Shown: positions 37,002 through 63,331 of the stretch, piece after piece
Layout of the letters: every line of letters starts with the position of its first letter
How positions within the stretch are numbered: the stretch's first letter is position 1
Origin: Branchiostoma floridae
Taxonomy: Eukaryota; Chordata; Leptocardii; Amphioxiformes; Branchiostomatidae
DNA: 64,000 nucleotides
Assembly (NCBI RefSeq): GCF_000003815.2
Contig: NC_049983.1
Location: forward strand, 8,707,943-8,771,942
Direction of reading: 5' to 3'
Made by a program: the position numbers and the translations under genes
The notes under the pieces: model-generated
The model's input: the letters and a program-made list of their open reading frames with translations, nothing else
Told to the model about the DNA's origin: nothing
Database searches by the model: none

Positions 37002-37410
37002 TAACACAATCCAGGTTAATTTTGGACTTCCATATTTATTCCGGACAAACCTTAATCATTTAAAAACAATTAACCAAATGAATTAAGGTTTGCAACTATG
37101 GTCTATTAAAAGGTAATTTATATGAAGATTGCAATTAGATGTCTCAAGGAACAAAGCTTCTGCAAAAGTCTGGCTTTAGCTTCCCAGAATTCTAGAGAAT
37201 TCTGACATAGGTTCCCAGAATTATGGCTCAGGTTTCCAGAATTCTGTAGAATTGGCTTTATTCCTGAAGACATCTAATTGCAATCTACATATCAATTACC
37301 TTTTAATATACCAAAATTTCAATATCTTGCTTCATTTGGTATAGTTTTTCAAATGATTTAGGTTTGTCCAGAATTAATATGGAAGTCCAAAATTAACCTG
37401 GGGGGTGTTA
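37002..37410. mobile_element. MITE, copy 2 of the family at 21131-21529
   Basis: Same order of blocks as copy 1: CAGGTTAATTTTGGA, TATTAAAAGGTAATT, CTCAAGGAACAAAGCTTC, then the mirrored half ending AAATTAACCTGGGGGGTGTTA. Confidence 0.85.
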
Positions 37411-38294
37411 TGTATATATGTTGAGTTTGGGCTGGGGGTCTGAAATCCAGGCTACACTGTAGGTGGTAAACACCATATAGTATGGAAATCAAGGAACAGT
37501 AAATTTGTTCTAGTACTAACAACAAATCTTGACATGCTCATTTTCATCCATACAGCAGAAATACAAACACTGAGATGTGTCTTATTAGCATGGATTTATT
37601 TCACAAAGTACGAATTGCCCAACCTTCTCAAATGAGCTGCCCCAATGACACCTTGAAGTATGGCATTTTGTGATGTCCAACCATTGACACTTAAGTTTAC
37701 AGCATTGAATCTATCAGTTAAAGACATAGATGTACAGGTTTAGCTGGTATTAGGAGACCAAAACTGTTCTTCAAAAAAAGTTCTAGAATTACACACATAA
37801 ATGTACAAAATAAAAGTAGTCCAGATACCAGACAGCAGTGGCGATCTATTTCTTTTTACATAATTTTCAATTTTTGTGACTCTTGTCTTCCAGTAGTCTT
37901 CTACAGGTCACTTCAGAACAGCAATTACCACCATTAATATTGCAAATAAAGTAGCAAACATGTTGCTGCATTTTACCTTAAAACTTTTACTACTTTTGTT
38001 TTATAAGCCCGGTATTTACCATGATTGGAGATAGAAATCCTGTGTATTTGGTTCATTCTAAACACATTTTTTTCATGACCTAATTTCTTTGATACAAGTA
38101 ACTTGATTTCAGCAGGGCACACTGGTTTCACCAAGTATATATTGTTTTTGTTTGACAAACTAATTTTTCCCTACACCACATGCAACTTGTTCAGTTACTT
38201 ACAAACTTGTACACAAAACTGTTACATCTTATGTTAACAGCTGAACAATACAATATGCCCAATGCACATTTCTATAAATTTTTTTCCTTTGTAC

Positions 38295-38646
38295 GGCCAC
38301 ACCAATTTTATTTCTTGGTTCTCGGATTTTGTCAGAAAAATATTGGGGCAGTCGGTTGAAAAAAAATTTGCAAAACGTCTGTGGTGAACTTATATAACAC
38401 ACAAAAAAAACAAGGTAAGTACAGTGTAGTCAAGTTTTCAGCTTTTCATGGCATGATTTATCCAATGAAACTCTTCCTTTGATTTTATACCACTGTTCTG
38501 ATCATCTGACTGCAAATAAGTGCTCTGATTGGTTTATCAGCAGTATATGCCCCTGGAATGGGTTTTTTTAAAGTCTGCAATAGCAAAGCCTATATTATTT
38601 TTCTTGGGACTAAATCTGATAACCAACAAATTGAATTGGTGTGGCC
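38295..38646. mobile_element. MITE with GGCCACACCAATTT / AATTGGTGTGGCC ends
   Basis: Inverted ends of about 13 bp, followed by partly mirrored sequence (TTGGTTCTCGGATTTTG against AAATCTGATAACCAACAAA). Flanking duplication is not clear. Confidence 0.7.
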
Positions 38647-38845
38647 TACCAATAATTCAATAGACAGAAATGGACAGAAAATAACATGCATATTCACTGA
38701 GAAAAAAATGTAACATTCTAGTAGTGCAGATCATTTTATAGTCTTGTCAATGGTTCAAACAATAGGCAAGATATTAGTATTACTGCATGTATTTTTGTCA
38801 TGTACAATTCAACTCCTGCAGTACAACTTAAGTCTATAACGCTAG

Positions 38846-39042
38846 TTCACCTTTATTTGCGGGGTGACCTTTATCCGTTGTCTTTACAAACAGCACATTT
38901 AGGAGTATCAAATCTGCGGACTGTGGTTTCAAATTTGCAATATTTTCAAAATGGTCCGATTTGAAACCACCGTCCATCAACTTTATATTCCTCAATAGGA
39001 TAAGTAAAAACAGGAGATATAGGCCACCCTCGGATAAAGGTG
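38846..39042. mobile_element. MITE with GTTCACCTTTAT / ATAAAGGTGAACC ends
   Basis: AGTTCACCTTTATTTGCGGGGTGACC at the left mirrors GGCCACCCTCGGATAAAGGTGAACC at the right. An inner inverted pair is GGTTTCAAATTTG and TCCGATTTGAAACC. Confidence 0.75.
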
Positions 39043-39893
39043 AACCAACATTACAACTTCATTTGTCATGAGGGTGTTGTATGTGAAAGCTTGCAATAAC
39101 CCATTTCTACCTGTCTGCAAGCAAACCTACATCTAATTAAGTACAATCTAGTTCCATCTGACAGGAGCAAACATATTTGTTCATTTGTTGGCTGTGCCCA
39201 AAGATTTGTCAACCGTTTTAGTAAGGATACTGAAATGGTACATAATGTCCATCTAACTACACACCCGAATCGTATGCTAAACTGTATACATAATGCATAT
39301 TCATGTTTGTTCAACTTCTAGCCTCTTTGTCTACCACAATGGCTTCATACAGGATATTACTTGAAAACATTGTAATTTGTAGTACGTACTAACTTTTTTT
39401 GTCCAATAGATCTAGCTCCCATAGATATCATAACCAATACTTGAGAATAAACAAAATGCCAGACCAAATGATCCACTTCTTGATTCCCCATGATTAGAGC
39501 ACAAATGTTCCAAAGTAGCTTCATACAGAATCCCAAGAAAGTTTCCCATATAGTCTCCTTTTTTACACATTGTTTATGGCAACACACTGTCTCATATCTT
39601 CTTTACACAGTTTACATTGTGGAGCAGCATATACCATTCATAGGACATTAAACCACCAGTCTTCTTTTTGTCTTTTTATAAAATTCACATTCAAATTTTT
39701 CTGCACAAGATATCACTTAAAGAGCTTAAAGATCTACTGCAATGTGCAGCAACAGCATAGTTTGAGGCTAAGCTTGTAAAAGCCAGGAGCATAATCTTGG
39801 AAAAGAAAGTCGACTAATTTCTTATAAGAAAGTGCTACATGTATGGCACTACTCTGTTTAGGTTACTGGCTGGTCATGTCCGGTCTGTGTATG

Positions 39894-54603
<14,710 letters not shown>

Positions 54604-54608
<5 letters not shown>

Positions 54609-54720
54609 CTTGCTTTTCCCGCCATCACGTGACTTCAAAATTCCACCCGCGCATGCGTAGTAATCTCTCGCGGTGCATGTTGGGAGCGCGCTCTCCCGTG
54701 TCGTCCTTTCCGGTTCTTGC
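54604..54720. promoter_or_regulatory. bidirectional promoter of MKLN1 and RPL18A
   Basis: The two start codons are 124 bp apart, head to head. Visible motifs are GCCATCTTG overlapping the MKLN1 ATG (TISU/YY1-like, CAAGATGGCGAC on the minus strand), TCACGTGA at 54625-54632 (E-box), CGCGCATGCG at 54648-54657 (NRF1-like), and TCTCGCGG near 54665. A pyrimidine tract TCCTTTCC near 54704 could be the 5'TOP start of RPL18A. Factor names are inferred from consensus only. Confidence 0.65.
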
Positions 54721-54732
54721 GCGAGTGCAGAA

Positions 54733-57309
54733 ATGAAGGCGAAGGGAACGGTGAGGGAAAAATGTCATTTTTGGACAATAACCATGTAAAATATAAAACC
54801 AAAACTGCGCAGAATTGTAGATAAGGAACTTGTCTATCATTTGAAGGGTTTATGTTATTGCCATTGTCCAAAATTAATACTACATGAGGTTTTAGAAAGT
54901 GGTAAAAATTCAGTCTGCGGAGAAAAAGATGGCGGCATGCATGTGGGCCTTTGCCATGTGAGGTGTACTGAACTACCGAATGTTGAAGTTTAGGATTATA
55001 TAAGATAGGCAAATAAAACGGGTTATTCAATGGTGCTGTGTTAAAAAATTGGTTGCTTAAAACTTCGATGGCAAAGTTGCAAGTCTATGCAAATTTATGT
55101 AAATATACTAGTGAAGATATTTCTAAAACGTTGGCTAGGTGGATAGCCTAACAGTGCTAACACCAAAGAATGTACATTTGTGTACAAAAAAATACAGTGT
55201 ATATTGTAAGAAATGTTTGCAACTTTTGTTAAAATGATTATGTAGAATTTTTCCTTGTGCATTAAAAAGTAACATTCACGCACAACTTAATAATTTTATT
55301 ACTGAAGTAAAGAACATAGTAGTACTGGTAGCTAGGACTAATGTGTATGAAAAATGTTTAAAAAATCATGCTTTCTGTAAAGTTTACGATAAGATATGAT
55401 CTTAACACACATACAGTGTCCAGCTCACTTGTATGTATCATTTTTACACAGCTTAAAGAGTTCTGCGTGGTGGGGCGTCGTCTTCCCAGCAAGACGCAGG
55501 GCACCCCACCCCTGTACAAGATGCGCATCTTCGCCCCCGACCATGTCGTGGCCAAGTCTCGCTACTGGTACTTCATGAAGCAGCTCAAGAGTGTGAAGAA
55601 GGCCAACGGTGAAGTTGTGTCATGTCAAAAGGTGCAGTATTGTGTATTACATGACCTACTACAATATTGTGTTGTTAAACGTGGTAAAACTGCCCAAGAA
55701 CACCTTAAAATCTGGTCTATGTGGATAAGTGGTCACTATACTATAGATGAGATTTTTATTGGTTGTAGCAATGGGAACGGGAAACACTATCGAGTGAACA
55801 CCAACAAATGGTCACTTGGATCAGGTTGTCTGTATGTAAAGGTGGTCTGCTGTACAGGTATGAACAGGCTGTATGTAATTTTTCTGCAGTTTCATGAAAA
55901 ATGGTACATTTGAAGAAGTGCAAAGTTGTATTTTTCTAGTAACATTATTGGATGGTTTCAAATGTGTGGGATATGTACTGTACTACCAATTAGTGTCAAT
56001 GAATGATAGAGCAGAAACAATGTTTTTCATAGAGCCTATCGTGTTTCCTTTACAGGTGAGGGAAAAGAACCCCACCAGCATCAAGAACTACGGCATCTGG
56101 CTGCGCTATGACTCCAGGAGTGGGACCCACAACATGTACAGGGAGTACCGTGACCTGACTGTGGCCAGCGCTGTCACCGCCTGCTGTGAGCCTGCTTTTA
56201 CTACCTCACTCGAGATTTTAAAAAAAATAATGTTACATTTAGTGCCTCATTAGTGTACACATTGATTTGTTACCTTACTTGAATTGCTAGTAATTTTTGG
56301 AATAGTAACATTTGGAATAGTGCTTAGTAGTAGGAACAAATCAGCAACAGCGTTAACTGGAAGAGTAGTTAAGCTTTTTTTTTTCCCCATTTACCACAAT
56401 CATGAATGCTTTCCATCATGATTTTACCTACAAGTATTTTATAAGGTTTAAAGTTTGTTTCTAAAAGAACTATAGAGCCTTATTGTATCTCTCTAACAGT
56501 GTTACATTAGATAGAGAGGAAAAAACTGTAAATGTTCAATCTGTTACTTGCCTTTCCCGCAGACCGTGACATGGGTGCCCGTCATCGTGCCCGCGCTCAC
56601 TCCATCCAGATTATGAAGATCGAGGAGATCCCGGCAGCGAAGTGCCGCAGACCTAGCGTCAAGCAGTTCCATGTAAGCCTCCAACATGCATATGTCACTT
56701 ATGTAGTTAGAAAGACACTACAAGTAGCTATTTGGGATTGCTTATTCAGATTTCTTTGTCACGGTAATCTTTTGTGGTACTGTTGATAGCTTGTTTCGTC
56801 AGAATTTTTAGCGAATGTTAGAAATTTCGGCCTGTATGATAATGATACTCTAGTATCTTACCAGATTTTCTATTGTACGTGAAGGCTTCAAGCATAGACT
56901 GAGGTAGACCGTTGCCCTTCCTTTGATCTATGACGCCTTTCGTAGTTTGCTGGGCGTACCTGACTTAAGCTGGTTTGATGTGGCCCTGTCTGAACGGGCC
57001 GATTCACATTAAAACCGCTACCTTGCATATTTTGACTATTTTGCTGAGAAATCCAACTTAAACCATTCTGCAACTTTGACACGATTCCAATGAGTCAGAT
57101 TGTCAAAATTAGGTCTGAGTGAACCCAAGTTGGTTGTGATCCGGATTCTACATGTTATTTGAATCTGAGCCTATATCAGTTTCAGACTTGTAGTGACACC
57201 TCTGTTCTTGTTTCAGGCCTCCAAGATCAAGTTCCCTCTGCCCCATCGTGTGACCAAGAGGCTGCACAACCCACGCTTCACCACCAGGCGTCCCAACACT
57301 TTCTTCTAG
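54733..57309 (+). CDS. RPL18A: 60S ribosomal protein L18a (eL20), 5 exons
   Basis: Component of the large ribosomal subunit. Exons are 54733-54750, 55452-55631, 56056-56185, 56563-56672 and 57217-57309; junction phases are 0, 0, 1, 0. Total 531 nt gives 176 aa, the same length as human RPL18A. Exon 1 encodes only MKAKGT before the first intron, as is common for ribosomal protein genes. Diagnostic stretches are [69 protein letters not shown] and the C-terminal [10 protein letters not shown]. The exon 2 donor (AAG|GTGCAG) is weaker than the others, but it is the only one that keeps the family length. Regulation through the shared promoter and a TOP-like leader is likely. Confidence 0.95.
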
Positions 57310-59356
57310 AATGGGTCCAGATGTGTGTGCTCAGATTTGGGAAAATACATAAAAAGCTACAATGTAACACCTCACAGTTGTCTGTTTTTGTGTACTTTGC
57401 ATTTGTCATTTTTACTCAGTTATTATGAGGTTACAAATGGCCAAGAACACCACTGGGAAGGGATAAAATTTGGACAGGTGTTCACTATTCTTAATGCTTG
57501 TGTTAATGAGGAAAATAATCTAACGGACCACCAAAAATGGTCATTGGTCACAGCCTGGTTTGTAGTACAGTTGTAAACTGTGTTGAAGTCCAGTTTTGAA
57601 AGCTGATCCTGGTAACTACATACTGTAATTCCTGATTTTTTCAATGTACTGTTATGTTCACGGTTTTCACGCTGACGACTGTAACGTGAACTTATCATTA
57701 CTGATAACAAATAATTCACAGCTTTTTTTTTTATGTGCACTCGCCGCAACAGTGAACATTTAGCTGAGAACAAGTTAAATTTTCTCAGACCATGAAAGTT
57801 TGGTACAGAGAAGACAAAGTGAATTACAGTATCTGAGATCTATTGGCTCTTTCAACTAAAAGCAAATTCAGTATATTCATACCTCACAGCACATTCCTTT
57901 AATGGAAAATCTTGAAGGTAGAAGTCTGTATAAACAAATCACTGCAATACATTATTCACTACAGTCATTAAGACTAAGAAAGGCATTTATAATGGGAGAT
58001 CCCAAACCTGCTTGTGAACATATAAAAAATACATCTACCCCGTTATATGATCTGACTGACCATAATGAAATGACCAGGAAACAAAAAGTGTTGAAATGTA
58101 TTTGTAATAATATTCAGTCTGGTGGTATTGCATTCAGAATTCCTAACGCCACTTCAAGTGTACCTGTAATAAAAAAAACACCTTTCCCAGTAATGCACCC
58201 AAATAAATGGATTTTTACCACAACATTACAATACCTGTACTAAACCAACATTAATGCACCCAGTATTACACAGTTAATGTCAGAGTTATAAACGGTAGAT
58301 GAAATTGCTAGTCACCAAATACAAATAAGTGTTAAAAACTGCTGCGTACATCGAGTCCCGCCAATCATACTTCTAGTGGTCTACAGACAAAATGTTTTCA
58401 CATGATGATATTTCCACAGTACAATACAGAAGTTAGCGGGAAGTCCCAAGTGACGAAAGCAGAATGAAAATTGAAATGATCAATTTTCTAACTTTGCCAA
58501 ACATCACATTGTAGTTGCAGTGACATGGAATACATGTATGTAAAGAGAAAGTTATAATTCAATGAAGAGATAACGATAAAATTGCTTTGAAGAAAGTGAC
58601 CCCCCCCCCCCCCACACACACTGCAGTGAGGATAGTCTAGAGCATCCAGAAAAAATTATTTGATTGTGAAGATACTGACTTGAATTTGACATCTCACTGA
58701 TGGTTTTGAATTAGCCACAATTTTTCCTCCATGATTATCAAATAAACTGCCCAAGTACACAACAAAATCAAAGAACAACTATTCACATGAAAGTGGTAAA
58801 AGTCAATTTTTAATGTTGTCTACTTCGTGCCAAATTGTTGGAACCATGATGTTTGGATTCAATCTGTGTATCTTTATATCCACTTTGGAAAAGCACAACT
58901 TCTATTACATAAACAATGTAACAGGTATCCATATATACAAACATAGAGCAACACAAACTTCATTGAATGGATGACATTGCATTTATACTGGCCAGTCTGA
59001 AAATATAAATGGCTTCTCTCAAAACAGGAACTTATGCAACATAACAATGCTTTCACAGCAGCAACAACATTGTAGTTGCAGGACATGTAGTTCTTTTCGT
59101 CCCTTTATATGCTGTACAGTATGAAACTGAGAGACTACATTATATGTAACACATCACCACCATAAAGTGATCTATAGTGATGTAATGTATTTGCAAAATA
59201 TTGCTTTTTCATGTATTAAAATGACCTTTTAAGCTTGCACTTTCCCTCATGAATTTATATCAAGAATATCCATAAGATGTTATCCATAATATCAAGTTTG
59301 TGTAACCTACGAACATAGAATTGTACAATTTAAGCATAGAAAAGGCACAGAGAACA
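57310..59356. other. convergent intergenic region between RPL18A and the Rab gene
   Basis: AT-rich, with a C run and CA repeat at 58602-58620. A 113-codon frame at 57902-58243 has no recognisable features. No poly(A) signal pair could be assigned with confidence. Confidence 0.5.
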
Positions 59357-62300
59357 TCAGCTTCCACAGCAGCTCCTCCCTTCCTTCGCCTGCCTGACGT
59401 TGTCCTTGAGTTTGATGTGTCCTCCCTCAGCTTCTGTCTCCATGTTCCGCTGGGGCTGTGTGTCAGTGTGTCTGGCCAGGATTTCTTCAAGGAGGAAACT
59501 ACAGGCACAAAGGTTACATGTAAGTTACAAGGCAATCAGTGACGGCAGACTTCACCACCTTACTTATACTGGTTTGTCTACATGTTCCTCTGGGGCTGTG
59601 TGTCAGTGTGTCTGGCCAGGATTTCTTCCAGGAAGAAACTACAGGCACAAAGGTTACATGTAAGTTACAAGGCAATCAGTGACGGCAGACTTCACCACCT
59701 TGCTTATACTGTTTTGTGACCCGTCCATTCCCAATTAGTCTCTATGTTCCTCTGGGGCTGTGTCAGTGTGTCTGGCCAGGATTTCTTCCAGGAGGAAACT
59801 ACAGGCACAAAGGATAGGTTACAAGGCAATCAGTGACGGCAGACTTCACCACCTTACTTATACTGGTTTGTCTACATGTTCCTCTGGGGCTGTGTCAGTG
59901 TGTCTGGCCAGGATTTCTTCCAGGAGGAAACTACAGGCACAAAGGATAGGTTACAAGGCAATCAGTGACGTCAGACTTCACCACCTTACTTATACTGGTT
60001 TGTCTACATGTTCCTCTGGGGCTGTGTCAGTGTGTCTGGCCAGGATTTCTTCCAGGAGGAAACTACAGGCACAAAGGATAGGTTACAAGGCAATCAGTGA
60101 CGGCAGACTTCACCACCTTGCTTATACTGTTTTGTGACCCGTCCATTCCCAATTAGTCTCTATGTTCCTCTGGGGCTGTGTCAGTGTGTCTGGCCAGGAT
60201 TTCTTCCAGGAGGAAACTACAGGCACAAAGGATAGGTTACAAGGCAATCAGTGATGGCAGACTTCACCACCTTACTTATACTGGTTTGTCTACATGTTCC
60301 TCTGGGGCTGTGTCCGTGTGTCTGGCCAGGATTTCTTCCAGGAGGAAACTACAGGCACAAAGGATAGGTTACAAGGCAATCAGTGATGGCAGACTTCACC
60401 ACCTTACTTATACTGGTTTGTCTACATGTTCCTCTGGGGCTGTGTCCGTGTGTCTGGCCAGGATTTCTTCCAGGAGGAAACTACAGGCACAAAGGTTACA
60501 AAAAAAAGTAAGTTACAAGGCAATCAGTGACGGCAGACTTCACCACCTTACTTATACTGTTTTGTGACCCATTGTTTCCAACTTAGTCTCCATGTCCCTC
60601 TGGGGCTGTGTCCGTGTGTCTGGCCAGGATTTCTTCCAGGAGGAAACTACAAGCACAAAGGATAGGTTACAAGGCAATCAGGGATGGCCGACTTCATTCC
60701 CTTGCCTATACTACTTTGGGACCCACCCAGTCCCACAGACTGAACAGCTGAGCACTAAGGAAGTGGTATCCAATGGCTAAGTGGTTAGGCTAGGACACAA
60801 GATCTAGATATAACAGGTTTGACTCCTGTCTAAATGTGTCATTGGGAAAAGCACTTTACATGACTCCCCTCTCTCCACCCAGATGTAAATATGGGTACCT
60901 GACTGTGGCTGAGAAATATAGGGTAGAAGGAAGAGACTCCACAAGCCACCTTTTATAACAGCCCCTTTAACTGTCTCAAAAGGCAATGGAAGTTACTCTG
61001 AGTTCCTTTTCTAGTGTGTGAGAGCGTAGCAACATAGAAAATGTATGACAACACTGTATTGTATATATAAAGAAGCAAGAGACACACAAAAAGGCCCAAA
61101 ACAATAGCTCACTTTCTAGAGGGAATTAACCAGAAACCATGATAGATAAATGTCACATAATTGCAGTGATACTATGCTAAGATGAAAAAGAACAATACCA
61201 ACTTACTTCATAGACTCCTTTACATTGACATTGTCCTTGACTGATATCTCTGTCCATCCTATAAAGTTGTGTTCCTTACAGAACTCATTTACTTCTTCCT
61301 CTGTCACCGCCTTTTCTTGTAAATCAATCTGAAAGTAGCAGAGGACAAATCTAAAACACAGTGTACAGAGTACAGTGAATATGATTGAGAAATACATGTA
61401 ACGTTACTAAGGCAACAATAAATGACCTAATTTATCAGAAAAATCATAATTTTATTCACCTGTATCAGCAAATAGCAAATAAGAATACTTGTTCACACAC
61501 ACAGATGGAAATGTTTACCAATATTACATACAAAACTTCATATAAAACACAGCACTCGCCTTATTTGCTAGCAGCATACAAGGTACACAACGCCCGTCAG
61601 GAAGAGACACTTTTGAATCTAAGTCCTTTTTCCACTTTATGCAATTGTGGAATGTCTGTTTGGCCGTTACGTCAAAGATGATGACACAAGCAGAGGCATC
61701 CTTGTAGTAAACTCTTGTCATCGACGTAAATCTCTCCTGGCCTGGAAGAAAGCATACACGTATGAATCACGCTTTACCCAGTGGCAAGATAGAGGCATTA
61801 AAATGCCTGTCTTCTTACAATGTTGTATGTCTGTCATAGAAACATGATTGCTGACAAATTAAGGTACATAATAGATTGTGGTACTAGTAGCTTGAGTATA
61901 TCCCACACCTAGTGGCCAGCCCTTCTGACAGGCCCCTAGTCCCTGGCAGCAAGAGACTTGGTGACATGAGCTTTAAGTAGCACAAGCTATCTGCATATGT
62001 TCTGTTTAAGTGTTTCACTATATACTAGCAATTGTCAGGAATAACTTTTTCTCACCTGCAACATCCCATAACTGCAATCAATGTTTTCATGATATGAAAA
62101 AAAGGAAAGAAAGAATGAACAGTTATTTTCAGCAATTGACCATTGATCCAGTTGATTACACCTACATGTAATGTTACATGCAATAATAACATTCTAACAG
62201 TATTAGAAGATTTTTAATTACCTTTAATAAACCATCAAAACTTATAAAAACATATAACGTTATATCTATATATGTATATGTGCTGGTATGATATCCATTA

Positions 62301-63331
62301 ATATTCTGTATCTTTTAATATCAAATATTGTTTCAAGCAAAACGATTTGTTATTCCCCATTTATCCGCACTGAGCAATGGCATAACGTCACATGTTTACA
62401 ATTACTTCCTCACCTGAAATCTAACTGTGTCTTCCTCTGATATTTGAATGACCTTAAGTGCAAAATCAACTGTGAAAAACAGAAAGGTACATATATGTTA
62501 TGAACAGTAGAATGATCAATCAATCAATCAGCACATGACATTTTGGCACATGATCATTCGTGCCAACATTGGAATTCAGCAGACAAATTTTCAAGTGATA
62601 TAAACCAATGAAATACAAACACAGAAAGCAGCAAAAGATCTAAAAGTACAACCACCCTTCAAATCCAGAGAGGTAATGTTGCGGTATGCCTAAACACCAC
62701 AAATGACCACGAGGTGTGGTTGTTTTTAGTCATTTGTGGTGTTTAGACAGGCCTGTAATGTTGGAAAAGATTTAACATTAAGTTCTTGGCTTAAATCATT
62801 CCACAACTAAGGACTGTATTCTGGTTACAATTAAGAGGACTGTATTTTGGTTACATTTAAGAAGACTGTATTTTGGTTACATTTAAGAAGACTGTATTTT
62901 GGTTACATTTAAGAAGACTGTATTTTGGTTACATTTAAGAGGACTGTACTTTGGTTACATTTAAGAGGACTGTATTTTGGTTACATTTAAGAGGACTGTA
63001 CTTTGGTTACATTTAAGAGGACTGTATTTTGGTTACATTTAAGAGGACTGTATTTTGGTTACAATTTGGAGACAATCAAAATGATACGTGATAAACACAG
63101 TCAAAACGATAAGGGTCTAGTAAATACAACTGCACTGCATAACCACAACCAATGAGGTTATATAACCTCCTTGCCACAACATACAAATCCATCGAAACCA
63201 GTCTTAAACCTACCTCCCACCGTCGCCTTGTACTCCCTTTTGAAGGAGTCGTTGACGTACCGCTGCACAAACGACGTCTTCCCGACGGTGGCGTCACCGA
63301 TTATCAGGATCTTAAAGAGTCGTTCTGTCAT
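59357..63331 (-). CDS. RAB29: Rab GTPase of the RAB29/RAB32/RAB38 subfamily, 6 exons
   Basis: Small GTPase; family members act at the trans-Golgi, endolysosomes and lysosome-related organelles, and RAB29 binds LRRK2. Exons: 63214-63331, 62414-62469, 62056-62071, 61560-61741, 61207-61328, 59357-59498; 636 nt, 211 aa. Motifs: P-loop GDATVGKTS (residues 12-20), switch I region YKATVGVDFALKV, switch II LWDVAGQERFTSMTR (V in place of the usual T after WD, as the WDIAG of this subfamily), LLANKIDL (NKxD), TEISVKDN, and a C-terminal KEGRSCCGS with paired cysteines for prenylation. FTSMTR, ASACVI and DLDSK resemble RAB29 (Rab7L1) more than RAB32/38, but a pro-orthologue of the group is possible. The intron after exon 4 appears to start with GC. 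The exon 6 acceptor region is amplified upstream (59499-60700). Confidence 0.9.
59430..60700 (-). repeat. nine-copy array of the Rab last-exon 3' splice site region, basic unit 132 bp
   Basis: CTGGCCAGGATTTCTTC begins at 59472 (the real exon 6), 59612, 59772, 59904, 60036, 60190, 60322, 60454 and 60620, giving spacings of 132 bp, or 140, 154, 160 and 166 bp where the linker differs. Each unit repeats about 55 bp of coding start plus the acceptor (minus strand TTGTGCCTGTAG then TTTCCTCCT). Because 132 is a multiple of three, long meaningless plus-strand frames run through the array. Units 2-9 lack the rest of exon 6 and its cysteines. Confidence 0.92.
60770..60935 (+). mobile_element. tRNA-derived SINE (copy 4)
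   Basis: Plus-strand head CAATGGCTAAGTGGTTAGGC (A-box-like), B-box-like GGTTTGACTCCTG, then TTGGGAAAAGCACTTTACA, CCACCCAGATGTAAATATGG and GTACCTGACTGTGGC. Same family as 25410-25588, opposite orientation. It lies beside the splice-acceptor array. Confidence 0.75.
62056..62071 (-). CDS. 16-nt microexon of the Rab gene (LWDVA-G)
   Basis: TTATGGGATGTTGCAG between a GATTGCAG acceptor and a GTGAGA donor. It supplies the invariant DxxG of switch II. It is the only segment that links exon 2 (phase 0) to exon 4 (phase 1). Confidence 0.88.
62687..62755. repeat. short palindrome, CCTAAACACCACAAATGAC arms
   Basis: GCCTAAACACCACAAATGAC pairs with GTCATTTGTGGTGTTTAGAC plus AGGC across a loop of about 25 bp. 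The flanks share GTAATGTTG (62672-62680 and 62756-62764 approximately), a possible target-site duplication. Confidence 0.7.
62812..63065. repeat. 26-bp minisatellite, about ten copies, in Rab intron 1
   Basis: GACTGTATTTTGGTTACATTTAAGA-type units recur every 26 bp (GACTGTA at 62812, 62838, 62864, 62890 and onwards) with few substitutions, mainly AAGAAG against AAGAGG. Confidence 0.95.

Larger units (their letters stand above)
35447..39893. other. intergenic between GDI and MKLN1 (GDI promoter side, MKLN1 3' side)
   Basis: Contains a YY1-like CCAAGATGGCGGAT at about 35508-35521, near the expected GDI transcription start, and MITEs at 36388-36830, 37002-37410, 38295-38646 and 38846-39042. No coding features were recognised. 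The MKLN1 3' UTR lies somewhere at the right-hand side. Confidence 0.5.

Noticed and set aside
57902-58243. 113-codon ORF downstream of RPL18A
   Set aside because: No domain, low-complexity AT-rich codons, no splice or promoter context; could not be supported as a gene.
59400-60567. Long plus-strand frames with 44-residue repeats (SVCLARISSRRKLQAQR)
   Set aside because: They are antisense to the amplified Rab exon 6 acceptor; they stay open only because 132 is a multiple of three.
60770-60845. Possible tRNA gene
   Set aside because: The A- and B-box-like blocks head a SINE body shared with other copies, and no complete cloverleaf can be drawn.
62812-63065. Regular short repeats resembling a CRISPR array
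   Set aside because: Units are contiguous with no unique spacers, in a eukaryotic intron; this is a minisatellite.
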